A stretch of DNA of 64,000 nucleotides from Bugula neritina (taxonomy: Eukaryota; Bryozoa; Gymnolaemata; Cheilostomatida; Bugulidae), in assembly GCA_964035545.1 (NCBI GenBank), contig OZ037771.1, positions 14,139,633 to 14,203,632 on the forward strand, in the 5' to 3' direction. Position numbers and translations under genes: made by a program. Shown one piece after another: positions 29,200-53,156 of the stretch. The notes below the pieces were generated by a model, which was not told where the DNA came from, ran no database searches, and worked only from the letters and a program-made list of their open reading frames with translations. Within the stretch, counting starts at the first letter, position 1. Every line of letters begins with the position of its first letter.

Positions 29200-32100
29200 T
29201 CAATCAACAATAATAATAATATACAACTATATTAGTGCAGTTGGTTCTATTATTAGATTAGCATATCGATTATGACTTTTCGATTGCCACCCTGATACTA
29301 TGAGTAAAATGTACAAGCATACGTGAAAGTATAGATATGATCATAAGTATAAAAATAGGTATAAGTATAAATATAAATATAGGTACAAGTATAAAACGAA
29401 TGATTATATTATTAATAATATTAGTCAGTGATACCTATAACCGTAATGGTTTTTAGACTTACAGTTATCATTAACATTAGCTGAGTAATATGATTAGTTA
29501 AAATAATGGTATTCATTATTATATCATAGTTATAAGTTATAACTCTAGTCTCTTAAGAGCAACAGCAAGTGTAATTGGGATATTCATATTAAATTTCATA
29601 TTCACATAGTGCAATGTTTATGTTATGAACTAATTTATTCCTTCAACATTTAACTATAAATATGATTAACACTAACTTTGACCAGCAGTATTACTAAAAG
29701 AAGCGTATTACACATATAAGATAATAAAATTCTAGTAGTAGGACTAATAGTATTACTAGGTCCAGTATTATTCTTGTTATCTTATTCATCATTCATGAGT
29801 TATCAAATTTAAAATTACTACTTATTAGCATCAGCATATAAAAAGTAAGATCATTAGGAATAATTATCATGAGGTATGATCTATGATTTGCATTATCCAT
29901 ATATAGTTTAATATCAATATGATATATTATTATTGCTGATAGTCTATGTTATAGTTAAATTTATACTTATCTTTACAGTTACCTATAGTAGCACTTACTA
30001 GTTATTTGTGGTAGCCAAACTAATGTTTAATATTAATAAATTAAACTGAGTATCATAAAAGTGTTACTAAGAATTTTAATTATAATCGTAATGGTGATCA
30101 TATTACTTTATTATAATTATTATATTTTATCATTAATGCTAAACTGAGTTAATGTATATACTTTGAGTTTTACTATTACTCATTATATTTACACTTATAG
30201 TAAAACTAAATATGTAAAAGTTATACTTATACTATTATTATTCGTATTTCATTAGACTTACATCTAAGATCGCAGTCCTATTACTACTACCACTGATACT
30301 AGTACTACAACTAGTACTAGTACTGCTACTAGTACTAGTACTACTACTACTACTACTACTAATAGTACTGTTACTACTACTACTACTAGTACTACTACTA
30401 GGTTTACTACTGTACTAGTACAACTACAAACTTTGAAAATAACTGCAAGAAAGGTATGACTTACTCTTTTTCTTAGTCTTACTGTGACTCTCAGTCGTAA
30501 TGTAAAATACAATTGTGAACTGTAAAGTTAAACCCAAGGCTGAAATTTATTTAATTAAATTTAGACAATCTGAATCATTGGCTCAATCCTTGAGTTTGTC
30601 TATTACTATTATTATTAGTGTTACGATTGTGATTATCATTGGCATTAATATTATCATTATGCCATTATCATTATGATTGTAATTGTGGTAATTCTAACAT
30701 TAAAAATAATCATAAATTAAAAGGTAATGATTAATGATAATTATTTTCATTTTGTAATCATAATGATAATCATAATGATGTAAATTTTGATGTAAATTTT
30801 GATGTAAAATCAAAATACTAAAACTAAAAGTAAAAGTTATAAAATTAAATGATAAAATATTATAATGATAATTATTATATTTATTATATTATTATTGAAT
30901 ATATTATTTCATTAGAAAATAGGTTGCAGCTTAGCATGATTAAAATTCAGTAAAAATTAGTTTACCAACAGCAAACATGCATGCGTCTTGTCAACATTCA
31001 ATTCGTAGTGCCATAGCGAAGCCAGATTATTGGTAGTACGACTACTAGAACTACTACTACTAGTGATGGATTACAGATCCTTGGCGATTTTAACTGTGAG
31101 TGACCTTCACCTCACATTCTCGTCATGTGCGCGGCATTAGACTAAGTAGAGGGTATAAAGCACTGAGCTGGAAAAGAAATAATATATTTTAATTATAGGT
31201 AATACTAATAGTAATATAATTTATGGTAATATATAGGTAATATTATTGAGTTCTTTGGTATGGAGTATAGACCTATCACTGATAGTATCAGTATCAACTA
31301 CCACTTACGTACTACTTCAACTTATAACTTACCTTCAACTCAACCTGCTTGGAATCATTTGTCTTTGATCATATTCATATTGGCATTGTCATTGTGATTG
31401 TAATAACTATTAATATTTTTAGTTCAACATCAATGCCGAACATATTGTAATAACTAATAAGATAATCATAAGGTTGATATCTTTTGCTAATACTAATACT
31501 AATAGTAATAGTTATAGTAATTCAGTGTCACTCTCACTCTGGTGGAGTGAGACTCAGACTTAGAGTTAGAGACAGAGTGAGTCCGAGTAAGTCTGAGTGT
31601 TGGTAATAGTAATAGTCATATAAATTTAAATTATATTTACTTATTTCTAGCAATCACAATGGCAATAGTTATAGTAACTTTCACTTACTCTTAAATCATT
31701 GAACCTGAACTAAAAGTAAAATTAAGCATTATGATTATGATTATCATTATGATTATACCTATGATTTTATTATGTTTAAATTAAAAATCAATATCATGAT
31801 AATATCATAGTGATAGACATATTATTGATAAATGATAATATAAAAGTAATTTGATAAATTATACATTGATTTTGAATTAAGGTGATACTGATACTAGACC
31901 GGTACTGAAAGTGATAGTAATACTAATAGTAATAGTAATAGTCATATAAATTTAAGTTATATTTACTCATCACCGGCAATCACAATGGCAATAGTAACTT
32001 AAACTGTAACAGTAATGGTATGGGTATGTTTGAAATTGTCACTATCAATATTGCTATGAATCAAAATATAATGCTATCATACCAATAATTTAAAATAGTA

Positions 32101-34120
32101 TTACAAAGCTTCAGTAGCAACTTTTACTTGTACCAGTTTGCAATTTTGAATTATACATATTCTTAGTTGAAGTCTTCAAGTTTATTGTCAAAATGAACTT
32201 GAAATTAAAGACTTAGTAGTAAAAATTAAACTAAGACTGACTGTAAGTGACTAAGATTAAAAATAAGTAATTTTAAATATCGATTTAGTATTTTTCTTAC
32301 TCTTTGTCTTAAAATTGACTTTTATTTTGCACCTACTCCTGGTCAATGATTCTTTTTTCTATTTATATTACTATTGCTATTAGTATAATTGACTTAAATT
32401 TAATAATAGATATGATTATATCTTTATAAATGTGATATTTGATTTTATGAATAGTAATTCGAAAACTCTTTGGTATTATTTATTTTTGATCATTGTAGTT
32501 ATTATCATTATATTTGTGTAATAATTATGATTATCAAATTCAATATCGATATTTGTATTATGGTATGGATATCTGCCTCCATCCCGTGTTCTGTTTTGCA
32601 GTGCCTTTTTACATTCACGTCTAGGTTCACATTGCGATGGTCATACTGATAGCACTTGGGGACAGTGATGAGCATAATGATTATCACTAATATTAGGATT
32701 ATCGTTATTAGGATTTAGAATAATTTAATAAACAAGCAACTTAAAACAAATGTTTTTACTAATATACATATTAATTACTAATATAAATATACTACTATGA
32801 ATATTATAATTATTATACTTTACAATTCAAAGTAAGATAATCATAATACGAACTGGTAAAACTAAATATAAAGTAAATGTAATAATACTAATAGTAGTTA
32901 TCCATTCCCCTTTGGTTTCACATACTAATAATTGGAAACCTCTGTCCTAATATTATTTCTATTAATATTGCTCAAAGTTTGATCCCTATTTAATTTTATA
33001 GTTCACTCACCAGCTACATAATTTTATTAAAATACATGTGGTATTGGTTATAGTACTAGTGAAACTTGAAGTTGAATAGCATGCTTATTACTCACTGCTC
33101 TTTGCTTACATTATTAGGGTTACTCTTTAGTCTTAGAGATACCCTAACATAAACTTGAAAGCTGGAGGTAGTACTAGTCTAGTGCTGTGTTAATCCTACA
33201 CTGTTGACTTATCAACACTGTGACTATAATTATGACTCCTAAGTCAAAGTCATTTTCATATAGTAGTAATCACTATGACAGACTGAAAGTCAGGAAGACT
33301 AAATATAATGGTAAAGTGTGTAAGAATAAATCATACTTAATCAATTACTTTTAGTTTTGTTACCAGTGTTTGGTCAACTTTCAGAATAAAGAATAAATAT
33401 AATTATAAAGATAAATGGATAAAAATTCCAATCATGGTTTAATGTGCCTATTTTAAGCTGTTAATTTAATTACTATAATATAAGTGCTCAAAATACAACT
33501 TTTGATTTTCATAATTATGTTTTAATTTAATACAGATACCATAGTATCATATACAGTAGAATCAGTTGTATCTTATTTAATAATGAAGTAACTTATTGGA
33601 GCTTTCACAGTTATTAATTATTCACTTGTTAGTCTTTGAACTGGGACAATGTTTGAAACTTGAAGTAGAATGAAGTTTGATTTCAGTTACCGCAATGGTA
33701 TCTGCAGTCACAATAGGAATACGCATATAACTATGTTTATATTTGTGAAAAATATATAGTCAAAACTAGATAAGGTAATAGTAATTATAATTGGTTTCAC
33801 TTTTAATATATTCCTATAAACTGGAAAATAGACAGAAGCATTTAATCATGAAAGTAAACCTAATGGAAGTAAATCAATTCACCAAGTATAGTAAAATATT
33901 TACTATTCAGTAAGTTTATTTACTTTAGTTAATTGTACTTGATTATTTCTGTCGGTTTTTCAGTTGATTTTTCTACCTTTTGCTATAGCATATCAAACTA
34001 CCACTAAGTCATGCTTCCGTATTACAATTATAAACATAGTGTTACTGTGTAATGTTATAGTAATGTAATAGTAATATTTGGATCATTGTAAGTATTTCTG
34101 TTGTTGTACTGATTGATAAA
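29200..34120. repeat. Cryptically simple AT-rich region
   Basis: About 4.9 kb dominated by three-base words such as ATT, ATC, ATG, AGT and AAT in short, imperfect runs (for example 30600-30680, 31490-31620, 31900-31950). It looks like decayed or interspersed trinucleotide microsatellites rather than coding DNA: stops are frequent in all frames. Confidence 0.6.
30284..30412. repeat. (TAC/ACT)n trinucleotide tract
   Basis: Imperfect tandem of ACTACT, AGTACT and ACTAGT triplets. The valine/leucine-rich frame on the - strand is an artefact of this tract. Confidence 0.85.
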
Positions 34121-34970
34121 TATTTTTTAGCTTGCATGGATATTTGCAACGATCAAGATGTCATTTGAACCTGGACTGGAATAAAGATGGCAAATCGAGA
34201 AGCTAGCTACAATTATTCTGCAGAAAGAAACTTGGTAAGCAAAAATAAGCTGCAGCATTAAGCAGTAAGCAATATGACGATGAACTTTGCTTGATTTTGA
34301 TTGACCTTAAAATATCTGGTCACCTTTCACCAACGTGGTCCTGCGCGGGTGGCGGGTGACCTTAAAATGTCTGTTGCACGTAAAATAAATTTTGTGACAG
34401 TCAAAAGTATGCTGATCTTTTTCGTATTTCAGTGCATCGGTGTCTTAGCTTAAGAGCTGAACCCAACAATTATGATCTAAAGCTGTTTTTTACTAGAAAG
34501 TGATTTTACTGTCTTTCTGATTATTCTTGGTTTTTCAGCTTGATGAATTGAATAAATGGATTTGATTTCGGGTATTATGTAATGGATGAAAGAAATTTTT
34601 CTTAAATTTGTACTGAGCAATTTTTGCTATTGCTATGATGTTTAGTGATAAAATTGCACCCTTAATAACCCTGAAAACTTTCATTACTAGCATTTGTTTA
34701 TGTTCATTTTTAGGAAATTAAAATGAAGACACAACTCACCGATGCTATCTCACTGTGCCTGCATGCAGTTTATCTAAAAAGGTACTCCTATTAGCTGGCT
34801 CTTGCCCAATACCTGGTTGTCTCTGTAATTATTTTTTGCTCGCAGATAAGTTTTTTGAACTTGACATTTTATTGATTTTGAAAGTTATAGTGAGCTTTGA
34901 ACTTGCTAGCATCGTTTTTAAAGACTTGCTGCAGTTTTTATCAACATTTTTTAAGTCAATGGTGTTAGTT
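34121..34970. other. No recognisable feature
   Basis: Mixed-composition DNA with somewhat longer open frames at its end, but no domain, splice support or repeat that I can defend. Confidence 0.4.
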
Positions 34971-34973
34971 TGG

Positions 34974-35246
34974 AAGCTCTCTCACTCCTCTCTCTGTCTT
35001 TTTTTCCCACACCTTCCACTCAACCTCTCTCTCTTTCTCTCCCTCTCTCCCACCCTTCCTCTCTCCCACCCTCCCTCTCTCCCACCCTCTGTCTCTCCCA
35101 CCTTCTCTCTCTCCTAACCTTTCTCTCCTCTCTTTTCCACTATCTCTCTGACTCTCTCCCTTTTTCTCTTCTACCCATCTCTCTTCCATCCTCTCTCCTA
35201 ACCTTTCTCTCCCACCCCCCTCTCCCACTCTCTTTCTCTCTCTAGT
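34974..35246. repeat. (CT)n-rich microsatellite
   Basis: About 270 bp of CTCT, CCCTCT and CCCACCCT words, a polypyrimidine/polypurine tract. The Ser/Leu-rich and Arg/Glu-rich open frames overlapping it are by-products. Confidence 0.9.
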
Positions 35247-36964
35247 TTGCATGGCTTTACCCAATTTTGGTTTATTTTTTATTTTGTTTCAGAGTATCCA
35301 AAAGGAAAGCTAAAATTTATTTAATATATATTATACCAAATTGAGCTTTACATATAATATCAAATAAATGCTGTGTTTTGTTAAAATCAATGTTTGCAAC
35401 TTTGTAGTATATTCAAATTCATAATTTATTTGTAGAGTCACACAACAAGACACTACTCTGACACACTCACAAGTTGCCACTGATCCAGCAGTATAGATGA
35501 TTGTTTTCTCCACTGGCTATGCTGTCACGCTTTACTGATGTGGTGTTTGAAACAAACCAATTGTTTGCCTACGCAGACTAGGGTGAGAAAAAAAGTGAGA
35601 AATGATAGCTGTTTTTAATACCAACTACACTTAGTTTTTATTGAATGAAAAACAAAGTGAAATCATTAGTTATCAGTTAAATGACTAAATCACTGTTTAT
35701 AAAGATGAAACACAAATAATCTTATAATATGGTAATGAAATTTGGCTTTCAAATAGCTTTTTTCTGTATATTTGTCGAGGAAGTTTATCTTCAACAAAAC
35801 TCCGTAGCTGTTGAATATGTGGAGAATATTTTATGTTGCATAAATTTATAGAGTAAAAGGTTCTAATCAAAATTTTTCAACTTGGCTCATCTACGGTTTA
35901 AAAGTGTGAGTCACCCTTCACACTAGAGTTTTATAAAGTTTTAATGAATGTGCAGTATTTCATAAAATATTGTGTGTCTCGTAAATTTAGCTATTTATAC
36001 CTTTTCAGTGAGATTGGAGTAAACACACCTCAAAATTCACATCTGTTATCACATTGATTTATCGCAAGTCAAAGTACACCTACTAACTCGTCCTTCCTTA
36101 ATACCTGCTTGCTTTTGCACTTCTACTCATTTCATATACCTAACATTTCTCTTGCAGATGAATTACATCTTTTAAGTTGTAAAAGCCTTAAATAGCATGA
36201 AATTAATGAGGTTTAAACCGTGGCCACACTAACTATTGATGCGTTTATTGATGGGTTAAATTACACGAAAATATTGTCTCTTTCTTTTTAGTTTCACCTA
36301 AAGTATTACATACTATTGATGGAGGCTTTGCTGAAGTTTTTGGGTGATGATTTGTCAATAGTTTTCCAGAGAAGATGATGCCACGATGGCTGGCGTCATT
36401 ATGCAATTTCCAAATTTCTTTCGGCTTTGCTCTAGTGAAAATGTTGGAAAACAATCAACAAAAAGGTTTGTACTATAAACAAAGTTATTGTGTGCATGTT
36501 GCCAAAGCATAAAGTGTGCTGGACATTTTTAAGTTTCTGTTGAGTTGCGTTTATGCTTTTCCTGCATGAAAAAAATTCCAGTTTCAGTTAATATCACTAG
36601 CTGAGTGCCCACCTATATTTTAAATCATATTGATGCATAAGTTCTTTTTGTAATATTAAATGTATAACTTGCTTAATTGCTATTCAATGCCCTTTGAAGT
36701 TTCCAACTGTAATTAATTAGTTGATTTGGCAGCATAGTATCGATGATTGATGAAGGCAGCCGATATAATTATAAGCATAAATATCCATATCTACATGAAG
36801 ATGTCATTCCCAATGATTGTTATTCTGAAATCAGCTGATTAAGTTATCACAAACTAGACATTTTGACCAGCGGCTTTTACAATGCAACTCGGTGAAATTT
36901 CAGACCTAGATAAATTGAATTTCTTACTGAAAATCGTGAAGGTATTAAAGTTTAAAGTGAAAGT
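35247..36964. other. No recognisable feature
   Basis: AT-rich DNA without a supportable gene or repeat. Confidence 0.4.
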
Positions 36965-36968
36965 TTAA

Positions 36969-37656
36969 CCCTTTGGCGATCAACTTTGAAGTTGTGTAAT
37001 TTCAAGCCTCGTTTGAGTTTATCGCGAAATTTGCTAAAAAAATTTGCATAACTTTCAATTTCATTATTAAAAAGTTACACTTGATTTTAGCCTTAATTAA
37101 ACTGGATAATATAATTTTAAAAGTATTTTCTTTTATAAAAAGCTTCTTAAAGTGACGGGAGACCTCAATTCTAGCTAAAATCAGTCATTTTAATTTGCCT
37201 CTCAAAAGCGCCATTTTGAAATTGAAAATTTAAAATGATAAAATTAATTTATAATATGATTTAAAATATAGTGAATTTAACATTTCTGTCTATTTAGATG
37301 TTCTTCTAAATGTAATCTGAATAAAATAAACTGGCTCTCTATAATTTGACAGCAGTTTCATGCATTTGAAAGTAGCGTTAAAATTTACCGACAATTTTAA
37401 ATTTAGGGATTAAATTGAAAAGCAACTAGCTGGCTTGGTAGCTATTAATTTAATCAAATTTAATGGCTCTAATTATTCCAAAAATACTAAGCTGTCCTAT
37501 CAACCTCAATTACAAAAAGTTTTAGGCTTTTCAGTTGAAAACTGGAAGTTTGAAGTAAGCGCTATTGTTTGTTTACCTAAAAGACCATATATGGTCCATT
37601 GATCTGTGGATAGTGTCGCTTTCAGGGACATATATGGTCCATTGATCGCGTAAGGG
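36969..37656. mobile_element. piggyBac-like MITE (688 bp)
   Basis: Flanked by TTAA on both sides (36965-36968 and 37657-37660). Termini are CCCTTTGGCGATCAA and, in reverse complement, CCCTTACGCGATCAA (13 of 15 match). TTAA target duplication with CCC/GGG ends is the signature of the piggyBac superfamily. There is no transposase. Near the right end, ATATGGTCCATTGATC occurs twice about 55 bp apart (37585-37650), a subterminal direct repeat. Confidence 0.8.
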
Positions 37657-37660
37657 TTAA

Positions 37661-39600
37661 AGGGTCATCTCTCTGCGAATTCTAATAGCATGGTGCCAAT
37701 TAGACTTGAAAAAAATTCAAGGCACTATAAAGCACTAAGCCCATTCTTACAAGTAGTTTCAAAGTGCACTGGAATTTCAGTTTACTTGTCATTGTATAGA
37801 ATCCTGATCTACACTATATAGCATTCACTATTGCCTGCTTCTTCTAAGCATCTATAATGTATTAACTACAGTTTGCTTTGAGAAGTGAATTTCTACTTGG
37901 TATTTTTTCCTTATCGTTCTGTTGTTTGCCAGTAGTCTTAATTTAATGGATTTTCCCTTTTCAAAAGTGGTTGTGACAATCAAACACATCATGCAGCCTG
38001 CAACTACACAATCAGTCAGTGATTTCTTCCATTAAAGTAGCTCTTCTGGTTACCCTTGCTCACCTAAAAGCCTGAGCCTCATTCAAATTGCAAGTTTTTA
38101 GAGTTGTTAATTTTTCATGCAGTCTTTCATTTTTTTTTGTTAGGCACAAAATTAGTATTCACTAGACCTAATATTTCATCTGCATGTATGCCTATTGTTT
38201 GTTCATTAAAGAAAAACCTCTGCTGAATATTGAACTAAAAATGAAAATGAATTCCCTAAACTAAAAGTAGCAGTGTGATTTTGGTATTACAATTAGTTGT
38301 TAGCATAGAGTCAAGTTATTGACAGGAATTTTCAAATTGAAATGAATGAATTTCATTGTAAGTCAGCAAGATTTAGTCTAAGTAAACATAGCATTACATC
38401 GTGTTTTATTTAGCATTTGTAGAAGGCAGCATATATTTTTAAGGATTATTGTAAACTTAAATGTAATTTTAAGTACTTTCCATGTTTGTTATTGTAGATG
38501 GTCGTGTTCTTTGGATTGGATGTGACAACTCCTTGTGTCAAACTTAACTGATTGACTACTGAATCCCAATCATGTTTTGCCAAAAAATGTGAAAATGGAG
38601 TGCATGTCTACTTTATTTGAGAAAATATTAAAAATACTTTTGAAACTTCATCTAGCCAACCAATACAACAGTTTCATTTTATTAAAAAATATCATTTGCC
38701 CAAAATGTATTATGTAATCGAACAATTTCTAGAAAAAAGTGCTTTCCTCCAGTTTTGCTAATGAATTACATATTTCATTACATGCTTGTCTTTATAATTT
38801 TATTAATTGTTTTTTCTGGTGAGTCAATTAAAGTCAATTCAACCTAGAAAAGTCTGAATTTCAGACTTAATTTCAAGCTAGAATATTCACATTTTTAGGT
38901 CTGCGTTTGCAAACATTGTTGTGTTACTTTACTTTTTATATTTTTTGAAATAAATATCTTTTTAGCTTGTGCCTATTCATGGTTAGAATAGTATAATAAT
39001 ATTTAACTTTTCTTCAATTCTTCAATATTCTTTAGGTAATATTTTGACCTATGGTAAACGCAATAATTATAACTTTTTAAAGATGCTTGTGAACCTAACA
39101 ATATAGCATAACTATCAAACCACATTATTTATTCAATATATGCATAAAATTTAGCCGATAATCTGCCACCCAATGAGCTCGAAAAGATATTAGAATTCTA
39201 GCTCAGTGCTGCCATCAATGTAGATATTTATAATGATATAAAGCCAAAACTCATTATTTATAATGATATAAAGCCAAAACTCATTTTTTCATGAAATTAT
39301 CTAACCATTCCTGACAAAGAATAGAGATAATAACTCCAAAGTTGGTCAGTTGAAACCACAGCAATAATACTTTAATCTTTATAATTGTCAGGTTTAATTT
39401 TATACCAAGCCCCAATAAGTACATATCACTATGACAACACAGCCTAAGCACCTCCAATGCAAGAAATTTAGTATTGTGGTGCTACAAATCCTCCAGTTAC
39501 AAATGGGTAGAGCTTTCATGATTATTGGTCTACCATAATGTTTATTTAGTTTTAAGGACTAGCATAGATGCTATTATATGTGGGAGGTATTTGAAAAGCT
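37661..39600. other. No recognisable feature
   Basis: AT-rich DNA. A 25-30 bp direct repeat is present at 39230-39285 (ATTTATAATGATATAAAGCC twice). No gene can be supported. Confidence 0.45.
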
Positions 39601-39640
39601 TCCAACTCCATCTTCAACTACGGGCTATTATAATTATGCC

Positions 39641-39672
39641 GATAAACGAGATACTACACTCAGACTGCCCTG
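39641..39672 (+). repeat. Inner copy of right-end motif
   Basis: Contains ACGAGATACT and finishes with GCCCTG, like the true right end 127 bp further on. It looks like a duplicated transposon terminus. Confidence 0.6.
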
Positions 39673-39760
39673 TTATAGTACTGTGATTGGCTACTGCAAA
39701 ATTTTTGCCAATAGACAACATTTAATTATGATGTAATGTATCTCGTATTGGTACATAAGT

Positions 39761-39799
39761 GTTATGTCTGAGGACGAGATACTGTGAAATTATGCCCTG
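39761..39799 (+). repeat. Right terminus of the 23.9-kb insertion
   Basis: TTATGTCT, then ACGAGATACT, then 13 bases and the end GCCCTG, immediately before the ACTTAGGT duplication. Confidence 0.7.
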
Positions 39800-39807
39800 A
39801 CTTAGGT
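39800..39807. repeat. Right target-site duplication ACTTAGGT
   Basis: Second copy of the 8-bp duplication. Collinearity with locus A resumes here. Confidence 0.9.
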
Positions 39808-40782
39808 CTGTGATGTAGTGTGGGTGAGTCGTGTAGCTTTCACATAGTAAAATGTGCAGCAGTCAGGGCTGTTGAAATATGAAACAACTTATACCAGAAG
39901 CAGATGTTGTTCTGATGCAAGAGAACTGACAAACTATAACCAGAGTTCTAACCTTTTTATAAGGAGAAGTCTTTATTCCCCCCTTAATCTATTCAACAAG
40001 TTTAAATATTCAAATAAAACCTACTTCTAGTTTTTTATGCTAAAAAGATTCTTTGAAACGTAAGGCTTGCTATAAAATGCTATGAACAGAATTATATGCA
40101 GTTCAATTATATAATAATCATCTCTTTGTTCACTCAGGCTACCCCAGGCTTTGTGGTTAGGAAAACTTGGGTTTGTAGATTGTTTGCTGCTATAGACTTG
40201 TTGCTATGTACCTCATGTATGTTTGTTTGTATAAGGTAAAGTGACACAATATGATGTTAAATTTGCCCAGACTTCAATTCTCAACAAACTCAAACCTCTT
40301 CTTAATGAGATGTCTTTATTCTCTCCCCCTGACTTTTTGCTGCCTTTCCAAATATTCAAATATAAAACAGATTTTTATTTTTTTCAGCTGAAAAGGATAC
40401 ATTTAGAAATAAAAGGCCTGCCATAATATACTATATTAATCTGCACTACAATTCAATTATATATAATTTATTACAATAATATAAAATTATATACTACGTA
40501 TTAAATTATTATATTCATGAAAAACAAAAGAATTGAAACAGACTGATGTTATATATTCATGGAATAAAAACTTGCCGTAAGATAGGTGAATTTTAAACTA
40601 CGCTGCCGAATTTTATTTTCTAGCAGTCTCAAAAATTTCTATTAAGTAGATAATATTCTAAACAGATATGGCTCTTAATAAAAGCATAGAAATTACTTGC
40701 ATATATCATAAAAATAAGATAACTCTAATTATGTTCAACACATCTTTCTGATGGTGACTAATAACATATGCTAGTGGGTTGA
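39808..40782. other. Inner 5' flank of gene B
   Basis: Collinear with 3673-4616 of locus A with scattered substitutions and small indels. No gene is seen. It contains the promoter-proximal region. Confidence 0.8.
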
Positions 40783-40789
40783 TATAAAG
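40783..40789 (+). promoter_or_regulatory. TATA-box-like motif of gene B
   Basis: TATAAAG, 76 bp before the ATG, the same spacing as in gene A. Confidence 0.5.
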
Positions 40790-40858
40790 CATGTAACCTT
40801 GCTAGATAGACTTCATTTGTGGAAAACTTTTAACTCAGGTGGACGTTACACAGAAAAG

Positions 40859-52351
<11,493 letters not shown>

Positions 52352-52604
52352 CAACTTCAAATGATGAAGCATAGAACAATTGGACAGTTTTTAATGATGA
52401 TTGCCTTCTATTATTTCATGGTTTGCAAATATTGTGGATTCTAACCCTGTCAATGTGACTTTAATGTGCAGTATTATACTGTTTATAACAGGATAGTTGC
52501 TGCTAAAAAGAACTCAAAGGGAGAAGTTGTGGAAGTGATACTTTATTCAACCTGTGCTGATGAGACTCAAACTTATGATGCTGTCAAGGACATGTGTACC
52601 TAGA
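52352..52604 (+). pseudogene. Relic of the hydrophobic tail exon, gene B
   Basis: Collinear with 8682-8933 without indels. It has a second in-frame stop (CAA to TAA) after TGT GGA TTC. Other differences are mostly synonymous in the original frame, so the loss of the tail is recent compared with the duplication. Confidence 0.7.
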
Positions 52605-52910
52605 TTGCTGACCAATCAGCAGCAAGGACACATTCACATTGTTTGTTGTCTAACTAAAAGCTACCACAAGCTACATGGAACTAGATTGCTAAGCCATGAT
52701 AGCTTACATCCAAATCATCTATAATCATGAATGTCTAATTCTATGTGATTTATTAACTTTGTGTGTTGAAATGTTTCTGATTAAAAATTTGATTTTGCAG
52801 TGAAAACTTTTTGCCTTGTTTTGTAGTCTTAACTTTCACCTAGTAAATTCATTAGAGTGAAAACTATAAGTATTGACACATTTGTTTTCAGCAGATAGAT
52901 ACTTGCATGC
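52605..52910 (+). terminator. 3' UTR and poly(A) signal region, gene B
   Basis: Same layout as gene A, with ATTAAA at 52780-52785. Confidence 0.4.
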
Positions 52911-53156
52911 ATCATATTGAGTTTATAAACACACTTAATAGTGAAACTATATAATGTTGTATATCATGACTGAACACTGAAGATAATATTCCATAACTCA
53001 TGCTATATGGAGTTGTAACATGTGTTCTATAATCACATAGTATTCTAATATCAAGTAGTACACATTTGGAGTATACAATGGGGTTAAAGTTCGCATGGTA
53101 TAAATGGCAGGGTGAATTTATATGTGCAGGTAATTGCATAGTACAAAAGGAAAATT

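Larger units (their letters stand above)
15921..39799. mobile_element. 23.9-kb hAT-like insertion in the 5' flank of gene B
   Basis: Bounded by an 8-bp duplication whose single-copy version is seen at locus A. The ends are CAGTATATATTTTC and, in reverse complement, CAGGGCATAATTTC (10 of 14 matching). A subterminal motif (TTATGTCT, then ACGAGATACT) occurs near both ends. CAG termini with 8-bp duplications are typical of the hAT superfamily. No transposase is visible, so it would be a non-autonomous element, or a small element that grew by nested insertions. Inside are an R2-like LINE relic in two pieces, a piggyBac-like MITE, a small foldback, microsatellites and much gene-free AT-rich DNA. 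An alternative is two separate elements plus rearrangement, but the clean duplication favours one event. Confidence 0.7.

Noticed and set aside
34755-35264. 120-codon Ser/Leu/Pro frame and 99-codon Arg/Glu frame
   Set aside because: They overlap the (CT)n tract on opposite strands. Composition follows the repeat and no domain is seen in the non-repetitive part.
15921-39799. Maverick/Polinton or viral insertion as an explanation of the large block
   Set aside because: No polymerase, integrase, packaging ATPase or capsid-like frames are visible, and the 8-bp duplication does not fit the 6-bp expected for Mavericks.
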